Origin: an uncultured Caulobacterales bacterium
Lineage (GTDB): Bacteria; Pseudomonadota; Alphaproteobacteria; Caulobacterales; Maricaulaceae
Length of the DNA stretch: 48,089 nt
NCBI GenBank assembly: GCA_937965735.1
Contig: CALCKU010000055.1
Location: forward strand, 1-48,089
Direction: 5' to 3'
How positions within the stretch are numbered: position 1 is the first letter of the stretch; each line of letters begins with the position of its first letter. This document shows, one piece after another, positions 19,940-29,953 of the stretch. The notes beneath the pieces are model-generated. The model did not search any database. It was given only the letters and a program-made list of their open reading frames with translations, and was not told the DNA's origin. Both the position numbers and the translations under genes were made by a program.

Positions 19940-21619
19940 CTAAGCGCTAAAGATCGTGTCTTTTGTTTCTAAAGGCCTATTGTCAGATGTATCACCATCC
20001 GATTCTAGAGGAGTTTCGATTGGATTCCCCTCCGCGTCGAGTTCTACGTCGGGCAGAAGGTCGGCTTCGCTGATCCAACCGGCCTTAATCCGGGCTTGCA
20101 TAATCAGGTCTGTTGCAGCGGTTGCCGAAAGGCCAAACCCGTCAAGAATACCCGCCTCAAAGACTTTTTCACCGTCTTTCATTTCTGTATAACCTCTTAG
20201 ATCATCAGGAATGAGTCCCGCAACGTCTTCAACCGATTTCACATCGTTTTTACCAAAGGCAACAGTCATAGGCAAAGTCACACCAGGAATGTCAAGCACA
20301 GCGTCTTCAACACCAGACGCCTTACGCTCATTATCTTGTTCTGTAGCCAATTTTTCAAGATATTCACGCGCGCGCGTTTGTAACTCAATCGCCGTATCTT
20401 CGTCAAAACCCTCAATGGCTGTAAGCTCGTCAAGGGCGATATAGCCGACCTCTTCCATTGTTTCAAAACCCTCTGTAACCAAGAGTTGTGCAATCATTTC
20501 GTCAACATCAAGACCCGTCATAAACAAGGCAGAACGCTCTTGGAATTCTTTCTGGCGGCGCTCAGACTCTTGCTCTTCGGTTAAGATATCAATCGCCCAA
20601 CCTGAGAGTTGTGAGGCGAGGCGCACATTTTGACCCCGTCGGCCAATGGCGAGCGAAAGCTGTTCATCGGGAACAACGACTTCAATACGGTTTTCATCTT
20701 CATCCAGAACAACTTTAGAAACTTCCGCAGGCTGCAACGCATTGACGATAAAGGTCGCCGCATCGTCATTCCATGGAATAATATCAATGCGTTCGCCTTG
20801 TAATTCGTTGACGACCGCTTGAACACGCGAACCGCGCATACCGACACAGGCCCCAACCGGATCAATGGAACCATCATTGGAATAAACAGAAATCTTGGCC
20901 CGTGAGCCAGGGTCACGTGCAACAGAGACGATTTGAATAACACCATCATAAACTTCAGGCACTTCTTGGGCGAAGAGTTGCGCCATAAACTGCGGATGCG
21001 CGCGAGAGAGAAAGATTTGCGAGCCGCGCGGTTCTTCGCGGACATCATAAATATAGGCCCGAATCCGGTCGCCATTCTTGACATTTTCACGCGGCAAAGT
21101 CTGCTCGCGGCGGATCACACCTTCTGCGCGGCCTAAATCCACAATAATATGACCATATTCAACACGTTTAACGATACCATTGATGATTTCACCGACACGG
21201 TCTTTAAATTCAGTAAATTGGCGCGCCCGCTCGGCGTCTCGGACTTTTTGCATAATGACTTGTTTTGCCATCTGACTTTGAACGCGACCAAATTCAATCG
21301 GCGGCAGAGGCGTGACAAATTCATAACCCAGTTCTGCGTCAGGCTTATCAAGTTGCGCTGAGGCCAGGTCAATTTCAGTGGTTTCGTTTTCAACCGTTTC
21401 TACCACGGTAATAACGCGTTTGAGCTCCATCTCGCCTGTTAACGGGTCAAGCTTGGCGCGAATATCTTGTTCGCTACCATAGCGCAGACGGGCGGCTTTT
21501 TGTATCGCTTCTTCAATCGCCTCTAAGACAATCGACTTATCAATAGATTTTTCAGACGCAACCGCATTGGCGATTTGCAATAATTCTAACTTATTAGCAC
21601 TAATTCCAGCAGTGGACAT
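19940..21619 (-). CDS. nusA: Transcription termination/antitermination protein NusA
   Basis: S1 domain GIVKRVEYGHIIVDLGRAEGVIRREQ, KH GACVGMRGSRVQAVVNELQGERIDIIPW, C-terminal HhH repeats. Confidence 0.97.
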   Translation of the reverse strand: MSTAGISANKLELLQIANAVASEKSIDKSIVLEAIEEAIQKAARLRYGSEQDIRAKLDPLTGEMELKRVITVVETVENETTEIDLASAQLDKPDAELGYEFVTPLPPIEFGRVQSQMAKQVIMQKVRDAERARQFTEFKDRVGEIINGIVKRVEYGHIIVDLGRAEGVIRREQTLPRENVKNGDRIRAYIYDVREEPRGSQIFLSRAHPQFMAQLFAQEVPEVYDGVIQIVSVARDPGSRAKISVYSNDGSIDPVGACVGMRGSRVQAVVNELQGERIDIIPWNDDAATFIVNALQPAEVSKVVLDEDENRIEVVVPDEQLSLAIGRRGQNVRLASQLSGWAIDILTEEQESERRQKEFQERSALFMTGLDVDEMIAQLLVTEGFETMEEVGYIALDELTAIEGFDEDTAIELQTRAREYLEKLATEQDNERKASGVEDAVLDIPGVTLPMTVAFGKNDVKSVEDVAGLIPDDLRGYTEMKDGEKVFEAGILDGFGLSATAATDLIMQARIKAGWISEADLLPDVELDAEGNPIETPLESDGDTSDNRPLETKDTIFSA

Positions 21620-21627
21620 AATGTTTC

Positions 21628-22185
21628 CTATTCTTCTTCAGAGGACTGAATATTATTTTGCGCGTTCACACCTTGTGCAACCGCTTTCGCTTTTTGACCG
21701 GCTTCTATGAGTTCATCTGTGACGAGAAGCTTAGCTTCAGAGATCCAATCAAAAGGAATTGAAGCCGTTTCGCGCTCACCGTCGAGGTTAATATCGACAC
21801 ACCCGTCTTCCACCCCAGCAAGAACGCCACGAAAGCGCTTGCGGCCCTCCACAAGACGGTCAAGTTCAAGGCGGGCAACATAGCCAGCGTAATACTCAAA
21901 ATCACGCAATTCTGTGAGCGGACGATCCAAGCCAGGCGAAGACACTTCAAGCACATACGCATCCCGCAAAGGATCATCCACTTCGAGTTCAGACGACAAA
22001 GCCCGTGACAAGGTCGCGCAATCATCCACACCCATAAGGCCGTCGGACTTACGCTCTGCCATGATTTGTACCGTATTCCTTTTATTGGCCATGACGCGCA
22101 CGCGCACAATTGTATAGCCTAAATCCTCTGCCACAGGGTCGCAGACTGTTAAAATACGATTATCAATTTCTGTTTTCGTCTTCAT
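21628..22185 (-). CDS. rimP: Ribosome maturation factor RimP
   Basis: LEVSSPGLDRPLTELRDFEYYAG; upstream of nusA. Confidence 0.94.
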   Translation of the reverse strand: MKTKTEIDNRILTVCDPVAEDLGYTIVRVRVMANKRNTVQIMAERKSDGLMGVDDCATLSRALSSELEVDDPLRDAYVLEVSSPGLDRPLTELRDFEYYAGYVARLELDRLVEGRKRFRGVLAGVEDGCVDINLDGERETASIPFDWISEAKLLVTDELIEAGQKAKAVAQGVNAQNNIQSSEEE

Positions 22186-22207
22186 TCTTATCCTAATATC
22201 CCACCTT

Positions 22208-22249
22208 CAATTTCTTGGCTTTAATTTCTTGGCTTCAGTTTCTTAGTTT
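22208..22249. repeat. Three tandem 14-bp units in rimP leader
   Basis: caatttcttggctt / taatttcttggctt / cagtttcttagttt. Confidence 0.9.
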
Positions 22250-22263
22250 CAACTTTAAGACAT

Positions 22264-22288
22264 AAAAAAACGACCCCGTTTGGGGCCG
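22264..22288 (-). terminator. Rho-independent terminator upstream of rimP (candidate attenuator)
   Basis: Minus strand CGGCCCC-AAAC-GGGGTCG-TTTTTTT, with one G-U pair; 78 nt before rimP ATG. Confidence 0.82.
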
Positions 22289-22475
22289 CTCTGCCAGTTT
22301 AGTCACTGGAGGCGATGTATTACTGATGCGGTATATAGGGCCATTGGTGAGTTTTGTCTAGTCCATTTTTTGGGGAAGGTTTTGGTTTGATTTTGGCAGA
22401 TTAGAAGCATACCGTTCCGACACATGTGGGAGCGGGTGTGTTAACGATTATGAATACTGTCATTGCCCTTTTGGC

Positions 22476-22778
22476 TTGGCGCTTGGGTCCATTAACTTCC
22501 CGTTTTTCTTTAATCCAAAAATTGCAAAACAGGCTACAAAAGAGATCTTAGCAGGCGGCGAGATCAATATTTTTATTCCCGCCGCACTTATTGCACGGCA
22601 AAGGGTCGTCTCTGTTATCTTATGCGGCGTAATCCTATTCAGCTTGCCAATGATTATAGTCCACCTTATCCCGCAAATGGAGAGTGGATCCCTTTGGATT
22701 ATGTCAACACGTCAAAAGTGGGTCGCTGGTTTTTTCCTAATGCCTATCCTGTTTTATGAACTCAAAAAAATGGCCTGA
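22476..22778 (+). CDS. Possible small membrane protein (TTG start, weak)
   Basis: 100-aa ORF with two hydrophobic segments; overlaps 3' end of trmB; no clear SD. Confidence 0.25.
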   Translation: MALGSINFPFFFNPKIAKQATKEILAGGEINIFIPAALIARQRVVSVILCGVILFSLPMIIVHLIPQMESGSLWIMSTRQKWVAGFFLMPILFYELKKMA

Positions 22779-23459
22779 TCGGCCTTCGCGGAGAGCTTTT
22801 TCGAGATAACGTGTCGAGGGCCAGTCGTCTGGACGTATGCGCCAATCCGTACTGTGTGTATGCGGAAATTCAAAGCCGCCATGGGCGTGAATACGCGTTA
22901 AGCTCCAATCCACATAATGGATAATATCACTGCCAAAGCGAAATTTTCCATTCGGCTTAAGCACACGGTAAATTTCAGCAACAAACGCATCGGAAATGAG
23001 GCGGCGCTTATTGTGGCGCGCTTTCGGCCAAGGATCTGGAAAGAGAATAAAGACTTTATCAAGGGCCGCGTCTGGCATTTTCTCAAGTATATGATGGGCG
23101 TCCCCGTGATAGAGATGCACATTAGACAAGGCATTGTCTTCAACCCCCGCAACAGCTTTGCAAACTCCGTTCAAAAAAGGTTCCGCGCCTATTATGAAGC
23201 AATTCGGATGTTCTTTTGCCTGCCAGATTAAATGCTCTGCGCCGCCAAAACCGATTTCAAACCAGACCTGCTCGAAACGGTCAATGCCTGCTAAGACATT
23301 GCCTTTTTTTGACACATCCACCGCGATTTTCGGATAGACATTTTGCATCAATTGCGTCTGCGCAGAACTAAGGGGTCGCCCTTTTGAGCGCCCGTATAAG
23401 CGTTGAGACGGCGGGCGAGGCCCCGAAGATTTAGGCATATTTGTCATTATGTCTGTCAA
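22737..23459 (-). CDS. trmB: tRNA (guanine-N7-)-methyltransferase TrmB
   Basis: WFEIGFGGAEHLIWQA, FILFPDPWPKARHNKRRLI, FGSDIIHYVDW. Confidence 0.95.
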   Translation of the reverse strand: MTDIMTNMPKSSGPRPPSQRLYGRSKGRPLSSAQTQLMQNVYPKIAVDVSKKGNVLAGIDRFEQVWFEIGFGGAEHLIWQAKEHPNCFIIGAEPFLNGVCKAVAGVEDNALSNVHLYHGDAHHILEKMPDAALDKVFILFPDPWPKARHNKRRLISDAFVAEIYRVLKPNGKFRFGSDIIHYVDWSLTRIHAHGGFEFPHTHSTDWRIRPDDWPSTRYLEKALREGRSGHFFEFIKQDRH

Positions 23460-23523
23460 TAGAGCAAGACATCAAATGTGCCAATAGGCCTACACCTCTA
23501 TACCCGCGATAAAATTGTCGGTT

Positions 23524-23955
23524 TTAAACCGCGCCCTCATCCTCGGCTTGTTCGGCGGCCAAAGAGCGAGCGAGTTCAAGAATTTGACGACGAACCGCTT
23601 TGCTTTTGATTTTAGAAACAGCCGTGGCCAGCGCAACACCGTCGGAGCTGTTTATGAAATCATAAACAATTGGCATCTGGTCATTTTCAGAAAATTCCGC
23701 ATTCGCAAATTCTCCGGTTAAACCTTCGAAAAAGAAAGAGACGGGCACGTCTAAGACTTGTGATATTTTCCACAACCGGCTCGCGCCGACACGATTTGAG
23801 CCCCGCTCATATTTCTGAACTTGTTGAAACGTAACCCCGAGATTGTCGCCAAGTTTTTCTTGGCTCATTTTTAAAATTTGTCGTCTGAGTCTGACGCGCG
23901 TTCCAACGTGTACGTCAACTGGATTAGCGGATCTTGGTGCGTGTTTACTTATCAT
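23524..23955 (-). CDS. XRE-family HTH transcriptional regulator
   Basis: VRLRRQILKMSQEKLGDNLGVTFQQVQKYERGSNRVGASRLWKISQVLDVPVSFFFEG. Confidence 0.93.
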   Translation of the reverse strand: MISKHAPRSANPVDVHVGTRVRLRRQILKMSQEKLGDNLGVTFQQVQKYERGSNRVGASRLWKISQVLDVPVSFFFEGLTGEFANAEFSENDQMPIVYDFINSSDGVALATAVSKIKSKAVRRQILELARSLAAEQAEDEGAV

Positions 23956-24029
23956 GATTCATCCCTAAAATGTATCAGAAGGCGCCCCCACACCTTTGAT
24001 TTATCTATTTTCCTTTGTTTTCGCAAAAA

Positions 24030-25679
24030 TTAACGTCCACCTCGCCAATTTTTTGCACATATTAATAAAATACAGAGCGTTATCAAGAGTAGACTTAAAA
24101 TGCTTCTTGAAACGCTGACTGCCCCTAAAAGCCCTTTAGGTAGCCTTAAGTCAAGGGCCATTGTGTATTTAGGGTCCACCACTTTCAAAGGGCGACCATA
24201 AGCATCAATAGACCCTGACACACCATTGGCTGACGCGCGAATGATCGGAACTCCTTCTTCTATGGCTCGGTAGCGTGCTTGATTGAAATGTTGATGTGGG
24301 CCAATTGAATTCCCATACCAAGCGTCATTGGATTGATTTAGAATCCATTGAGGCGAAATATTAGACGGTCCAGAACGCGGGGTCAGACCCGGAAATATAA
24401 TTTCATAACAAATTTGCGGACTCAGTAATGGCAGGTCTGGAAAACGCGCATTGCGTTTTTCTTTGGCTGGCGAAATAGAGGCCATGGCTGTAGACAGACT
24501 CTTAATCCCAAATTGCTCGACCCATTTACCCAAGGGAACAAACTCCCCAAAAGGTACAAGTTTAGTTTTATCATTCAAGCCAGAAACGGCGGGATAACCA
24601 TGATTATCGAAGGAAACAGAGACCGAGCTATTGTAATAATCAAACACGCTACGCCCATTTTTAAGCGGCCTTTGTTCTTGTCTAAGCGAATTTAAAAGCC
24701 AATGCGGCGGAGTATCATCAACGTCCAATAAAGTCGTGCTCATGGCCTGAAATAAAGACGCGTTTTCAATCGCAAGTCCGCTCACCGCACCTTCTGGCCA
24801 AATAACATGGGTAATATCGTCAAGTCCTGTTTCGGCCGTGAGCCGAATATAGTCATTCACAATCGCAATGGAACGGTCACGGTCAAAATGATTGCTTTGA
24901 TCAAAACGGACTTGGATAATGCGCAATTTGACGTTTTCGACATACTCAATATGCGCTTCAGACAAACGTTTGTTCCCAAAACCCAAAAGACTACCCAGTA
25001 AAATAAGCAAGATTAATAATGGACATAGAAGTTTTTTAATTGAAAAAGTCTCTGATTGTGTTGCTCTAAAAAAGACAGTCAGAGCCTGCAAGCCGCAAGA
25101 CAACAAAGCTGCACTCATTAAGGTAAGCGCTGTCAGGCCATAAATATTGATCTTGAACGCAATTTGAGAGATTTCGCCGCCCGCTGGAAATATATATCCG
25201 GGAAGATTCCATGGCAATCCCGTAAAAATATGTCCCCGTATAAGTTCTATTAGCGTGAAGGCCGCTGTGAACGCGAAAACACTCAGGCCTATATTAAAGC
25301 TGTCACGATTCATATCGCGTGTTCCGCATACAAATTTATACAGCCACCCGCCAAGCCCCCAGAAAAAAGCCAACAATGCTGCCAGCCCTAAAATCATAGG
25401 CGGCATGATAAAAATATAGCCTCCACCGCGCGCTAAAAACGCAGAGCCAACCCAATACATACCGACAAGGAAGAAGCCAAAGCCAAACAGAAAGCCACGC
25501 CCAAAGGCCATGCGCCCATTCAGCGCCGCGTCCAGCCGTAGTTTCAAAACCCCGAAGCCGAATAAAGCCAATATCCATAAGTGAAACGGCGCGAGGCCTA
25601 AAACACAAAGTGCGCCCAGACCGAAATCAAGGGCTCTACCCGCCCATACTGATTGATATAAAGGTCTGAATTTTGACAC
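24030..25679 (-). CDS. lnt: Apolipoprotein N-acyltransferase
   Basis: Multi-TM N-terminus, nitrilase domain VIWPEGAVSG, LVPFGEFVPLG, ICYEIIFPG. Confidence 0.93.
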   Translation of the reverse strand: MSKFRPLYQSVWAGRALDFGLGALCVLGLAPFHLWILALFGFGVLKLRLDAALNGRMAFGRGFLFGFGFFLVGMYWVGSAFLARGGGYIFIMPPMILGLAALLAFFWGLGGWLYKFVCGTRDMNRDSFNIGLSVFAFTAAFTLIELIRGHIFTGLPWNLPGYIFPAGGEISQIAFKINIYGLTALTLMSAALLSCGLQALTVFFRATQSETFSIKKLLCPLLILLILLGSLLGFGNKRLSEAHIEYVENVKLRIIQVRFDQSNHFDRDRSIAIVNDYIRLTAETGLDDITHVIWPEGAVSGLAIENASLFQAMSTTLLDVDDTPPHWLLNSLRQEQRPLKNGRSVFDYYNSSVSVSFDNHGYPAVSGLNDKTKLVPFGEFVPLGKWVEQFGIKSLSTAMASISPAKEKRNARFPDLPLLSPQICYEIIFPGLTPRSGPSNISPQWILNQSNDAWYGNSIGPHQHFNQARYRAIEEGVPIIRASANGVSGSIDAYGRPLKVVDPKYTMALDLRLPKGLLGAVSVSRSILSLLLITLCILLICAKNWRGGR

Positions 25680-25688
25680 TGGATCCGT

Positions 25689-26564
25689 TTATCCGCTCAA
25701 ATTCGTAACTTTTTCAAGACCCGACACCCTTTGAATACGAAGTTTTTTTACGCGCCTTGGATCGGCATCAATAACTTCAAATTCTATACCATCTGGATGG
25801 CGGATAATCTCCCCGCGTTCAGGCACTCGACCCGCTAAAGTAAAAACGAGACCCCCCAGCGTATCCACGCCGTCTTCTTCGTCAGGGGTCGCGAAATCAC
25901 GTCCTAAAACCCGTTCAAAATCATCAATTGTGGTACGGGCATCTGCATCCCAGCATTTTTTTCCTGAAGGCAAAGCAATGGCAACAACTTCAGGGATTGA
26001 TTCATCATGTTCATCTTCAATATCGCCAACAATCGGCTCGACCAAGTCTTCGAGTGTTACAAGCCCGTCCGTACCGCCATATTCATCAACCACAATTGCC
26101 ATATGCATGCGCCGCGCCTGCATGCGTCGCAAGAGATCTTGGGCCAACATTGAGGGCGGCACAAATAAAACAGGCCGACGAATATATTGGATAACCTTTT
26201 TATTGGGATAGGTTTTCGTCTGCCGCCCTTTGGCATCAAACATCAAATAAGGCAGGACATCTTTAATATGCACCATGCCGAGCGGGTCATCGAGCGTCTC
26301 TTTATAAACAGGCAGGCGTGAATGCCCCGCCTGCTTTAGAGCATTCGACAAGTCTTGCAGACCCGCCGAAGTTTCAATGGCAACGATATCAGCCCGCGGA
26401 ACCATCACATCCTCAACCGTCAACAGATGAAAGTCTTCCGCAGCACTTAGCATATTCTGTCGGGCTGGATTGTCTTCGCGAGTCTCAACCTCAACACCGC
26501 GTTTTAACAAGCGTTGAAACCACCGCTTGGATTGCGGCGGACTTATATCCTTAGTGTCGGGCAT
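25689..26564 (-). CDS. CorC/hemolysin-type CBS-pair protein
   Basis: VEDVMVPRADIVAIE, HSRLPVYKETLDDPLGMVHIKDVL, VVDEYGGTDGLVTLEDLVEPIVGDIEDEHD. Confidence 0.94.
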   Translation of the reverse strand: MPDTKDISPPQSKRWFQRLLKRGVEVETREDNPARQNMLSAAEDFHLLTVEDVMVPRADIVAIETSAGLQDLSNALKQAGHSRLPVYKETLDDPLGMVHIKDVLPYLMFDAKGRQTKTYPNKKVIQYIRRPVLFVPPSMLAQDLLRRMQARRMHMAIVVDEYGGTDGLVTLEDLVEPIVGDIEDEHDESIPEVVAIALPSGKKCWDADARTTIDDFERVLGRDFATPDEEDGVDTLGGLVFTLAGRVPERGEIIRHPDGIEFEVIDADPRRVKKLRIQRVSGLEKVTNLSG

Positions 26565-26581
26565 GAGCGGGAGAAATTCCT

Positions 26582-26694
26582 TAAATTTCGTAGAGTCTAA
26601 ATTCTATAGGGTTTAATTTTTCAGGATAGTAATTTCATAGACCTTAGAATAATGTAAGCGTTTAAATTTTGTTAGGCTTAAATTTCATATGGAT
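26582..26694. repeat. Degenerate 16-bp tandem repeat array between ybeY and corC
   Basis: taaatttcgtagagtc / taaattctatagggtt / taatttttcaggatag / taatttcatagacctt / 17-nt diverged / taaattttgttaggct / taaatttcatatggat. Confidence 0.7.
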
Positions 26695-27151
26695 TTTTTA
26701 TATTCAGCTTATCTAGCACAGAAATTTCTAAAGACTCCATACGTTCAGCATCCTCTTGGATTTCATGGTCATAGCCTTGAAGATGTAAAAAACCGTGAAT
26801 AAATAAATGCGAAAAATGATGCGAAAAATCAATCGATTTTTCTTCAGCCTCTTTTTGTACCGTTTCATACGCAATCACAATATCGCCAAGCATGGGCAGT
26901 TCTGGACTGTAAGGCAGGCTTGGGAAAGATAAGACATTCGTCGGATAATCTTTGCCTCGATATTTTCGGTTGAGCGATTGGATTGTCAAATTATCCACCA
27001 AAGCCAATGATAGCTCACCAAATTGAAGGTCCGTTACGCACTCTAATAAAACCGCAAGCACGCCCTCGCAAATCACCTCTGCGTCTGGCAAGGATTGCGC
27101 CCAGTGCGGCGCATCAACCGTAATATCAAGATCAATAGAAGCTTTAGACAT
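26678..27151 (-). CDS. ybeY: Endoribonuclease YbeY
   Basis: LNRKYRGKDYPTNVLSFP, LGDIVIAYETV, HLFIHGFLHLQGYDH zinc motif. Confidence 0.95.
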   Translation of the reverse strand: MSKASIDLDITVDAPHWAQSLPDAEVICEGVLAVLLECVTDLQFGELSLALVDNLTIQSLNRKYRGKDYPTNVLSFPSLPYSPELPMLGDIVIAYETVQKEAEEKSIDFSHHFSHLFIHGFLHLQGYDHEIQEDAERMESLEISVLDKLNIKNPYEI

Positions 27152-27195
27152 ACTCTTTTCAGGCCATATTGCGTATAGAACTTACCCAAACGAAT

Positions 27196-28161
27196 CTAAT
27201 TCAGAGTTTTATCATAAGCGCTGTCTTTTTCATAAGCATTCACGATTTTTCCGACAAGCGGGTGACGAACCACATCCGAGGCCAGAAACTTAATTTGTTC
27301 AATACCCTTAATGTTATCAAGAATTTTAAGCGCGTGGGCCAAACCAGAGGTGACGCTATTGGGTAAATCGGATTGTGTCGGATCGCCTGTGACGGCATAT
27401 TTTGCACGCTCGCCTAGGCGCGTTAAAACCATTTTCATTTGCGGAATAGTTGCGTTCTGCGCTTCATCAATCACAACGAACGCATCCGACAAAGTGCGTC
27501 CGCGCATAAACGCCAAAGGCGCCACTTCTATATCGCCTGCCGCACGACGACGATCCACCTCGTCTCGACCTAAAACCATATGTAGGGCGTCCCAGATGGG
27601 TTGCATATAAGGATCAACTTTTTCGTTCAAATCGCCTGGTAAAAAGCCCAAACGCTCACCCGCCTCGACCGCAGGTCGACAAGCGATAAACTTTGCGACT
27701 TCGCCGCGCGCAAGGAGTGAAGCACCATAGGCGGTCGCCAGAAATGTCTTGCCGGTTCCCGCAGGGCCGACACCAAAAATAATTGTCTGCTCACGCATAG
27801 CATGGATGAATTTTTCTTGACGCGGGGTTTTGGGTACAATCGGCGCACGCCTTGGAAACGGAATAATTGCGTCAACAGAGGCCGCTTTGACTTGGCCTTT
27901 ACCAACGGCTTTAATCAAAGCGCGAATATCACCCGCACCGCACGGCCAGCCGCGCTCAAGCCTTTGGTAAATTTCACGAATCAACTCACCCGCGCGTGCG
28001 CGTGAAGGCGCATCGCCGTTCACATGCACACTTGACCCCGGCGCTTCGACGTAAACATCAAACGCCTGCTCAATCAATGCCAAATGCGCATGATTTGGCC
28101 CGCACAGTTTACGCACCAAATCTACATCATCAAATTCTAAAATATCAGTCTGTTTGCTCAT
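27196..28161 (-). CDS. phoH: PhoH-family ATPase
   Basis: FGVGPAGTGKTFLATAYG, IDEAQNATIPQMKMVLTRLG, GDPTQSDLP. Confidence 0.95.
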   Translation of the reverse strand: MSKQTDILEFDDVDLVRKLCGPNHAHLALIEQAFDVYVEAPGSSVHVNGDAPSRARAGELIREIYQRLERGWPCGAGDIRALIKAVGKGQVKAASVDAIIPFPRRAPIVPKTPRQEKFIHAMREQTIIFGVGPAGTGKTFLATAYGASLLARGEVAKFIACRPAVEAGERLGFLPGDLNEKVDPYMQPIWDALHMVLGRDEVDRRRAAGDIEVAPLAFMRGRTLSDAFVVIDEAQNATIPQMKMVLTRLGERAKYAVTGDPTQSDLPNSVTSGLAHALKILDNIKGIEQIKFLASDVVRHPLVGKIVNAYEKDSAYDKTLN

Positions 28162-28311
28162 GCAGTGAAGATAGGGGCTTTAGCCCGTGATTGCGAGGGA
28201 AGAATATGGGAAACGTAAATAATCTCACTTAGACCCGATCGTCCAAATACAGAGCTTTCGCGGCGGCGTCATATGCAAATACATACCCGTTCATAAGCAG
28301 ACACAAACCCG

Positions 28312-29805
28312 CTAAATGACGCGCACGCCCGTCAAACTATTGCGTCCAGCGCCTGTAATTTTAACCGGTACAATCTGTCCCACCAAGTCAATCCCGCCGT
28401 TAAAATGCGTCCCTTGTAAATAGGGTGACCGTCCGAATAATTGACCATCGGCGCGGCCCCCATTTTCGACAAGCACGTCTAATGTGCGGCCTATCAGGGA
28501 TTTATTAAATGCCATTTGTTGCGTGTAGAGCAAGTCTTGGAGCCGTTTCAAGCGGTCTGATTTCACGTCTTCTGGGACTTGTGCCCCCATACTCGCACCA
28601 GGCGTGCCAGGACGGACAGAATATTTAAACGAGAAACTGCTACCATAGCCAATCTCTTCAACACATTTCATCGTTTGCTGAAAATCAAGTTCCGTTTCAC
28701 CGGGGAAGCCAACAATGAAATCGCCCGATAACGCAATATCAGGGCGCGCTTTGCGGATTTTGGCAATCAACTGTTTATAATGCTCATAAGTATGGTCACG
28801 GTTCATAGTGCGCAGGATTTTATTGGATCCCGCTTGGATCGGTAAATGCAGGTAAGGCATAAGCTTTGGTTCATTGCCGAGGGTCTCGATCAAGCCGTCA
28901 TCCATATCGCGGGGATGAGAGGTCGTGAACCGAATACGGTCAATCCCGCCAATCAAGGCCACATGTTTAATCAACTCACCCAAGCCCCAAGGCTTGCCGT
29001 CTGGGCCGTCCGCGTGATACGCATTCACGTTTTGCCCAATCAGTGTAATTTCACGCACACCCCGAGATGCCAAATGACGGGCTTCTGCCACAATTTGACT
29101 GACAGAGCGCGAAACTTCGGCACCGCGTGTATACGGTACGACACAAAATGTGCAGAATTTATCGCACCCTTCTTGGATGGTCAGGAACGCGCTAAACCCT
29201 TTAGGCTCGCGCGTGATGGGAAGTTCATCAAATTTCTCAAGCGTATCAAAATCTGTTTCAAGGACTTGACCTTCTTTACGCGCAATCCTTGCAATCATTT
29301 CAGGCAGTTTATGATAAGTCTGCGGCCCCAAGACCATATCCACTACAGGGGCGCGGCGCATGATTTCAGCCCCTTCGGCTTGGGCAACACATCCCGCAAC
29401 TGCAACCGTCATATCACCATCGCCAGCCCTTGATTTTGTCGCTTTCATTTTTTTAATACGGCCTAATTCGGAATAGACTTTTTCAGCCGCTTTTTCGCGA
29501 ATATGACACGTATTTAAAATAACAAGGTCGGCATTATCGGGGGTTTCAACGGGCGCGTAACCAATAGGGGACAAAACATCCGCCATGCGTTCACTATCAT
29601 AGACATTCATCTGACAGCCATAAGTCTTGATGAAGACTTTTTTGGTGTTTTTCGTGTTTAACGTATCAGATTTCTGCGCAATTATCGCTGCCTGCTCAAT
29701 ATCTCTGGATTTGACTGTGACATTTCCATCCATGCCAGCTTTCGCCGCTTTGGGATGTTCAATGTCACGGGACGCGTTTTCATCGCGGGGTGACGGGGAT
29801 GTCAT
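28312..29805 (-). CDS. miaB: tRNA-2-methylthio-N6-dimethylallyladenosine synthase MiaB
   Basis: [46 protein letters not shown]. Confidence 0.97.
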   Translation of the reverse strand: MTSPSPRDENASRDIEHPKAAKAGMDGNVTVKSRDIEQAAIIAQKSDTLNTKNTKKVFIKTYGCQMNVYDSERMADVLSPIGYAPVETPDNADLVILNTCHIREKAAEKVYSELGRIKKMKATKSRAGDGDMTVAVAGCVAQAEGAEIMRRAPVVDMVLGPQTYHKLPEMIARIARKEGQVLETDFDTLEKFDELPITREPKGFSAFLTIQEGCDKFCTFCVVPYTRGAEVSRSVSQIVAEARHLASRGVREITLIGQNVNAYHADGPDGKPWGLGELIKHVALIGGIDRIRFTTSHPRDMDDGLIETLGNEPKLMPYLHLPIQAGSNKILRTMNRDHTYEHYKQLIAKIRKARPDIALSGDFIVGFPGETELDFQQTMKCVEEIGYGSSFSFKYSVRPGTPGASMGAQVPEDVKSDRLKRLQDLLYTQQMAFNKSLIGRTLDVLVENGGRADGQLFGRSPYLQGTHFNGGIDLVGQIVPVKITGAGRNSLTGVRVI

Positions 29806-29953
29806 AGACTATGTCTCCAGTTAAATATTGTGCGAAGTAAAATATCTGACAAATTCGGATGTTTTGTAGAAAATCCAAAAATTATTTCGACGCGTATAAG
29901 TGGGTAAGGCTATTTGCGCAAGGCCTGTAAATTAATGGCCGTGGTGCGCGACC

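Noticed and set aside
20581-21090. 169-aa minus-strand ORF
   Set aside because: Alternative frame inside nusA; composition not protein-like.
28846-29433. 195-aa plus-strand ORF in the track
   Set aside because: Fully antisense to miaB, which has all family motifs; spurious.
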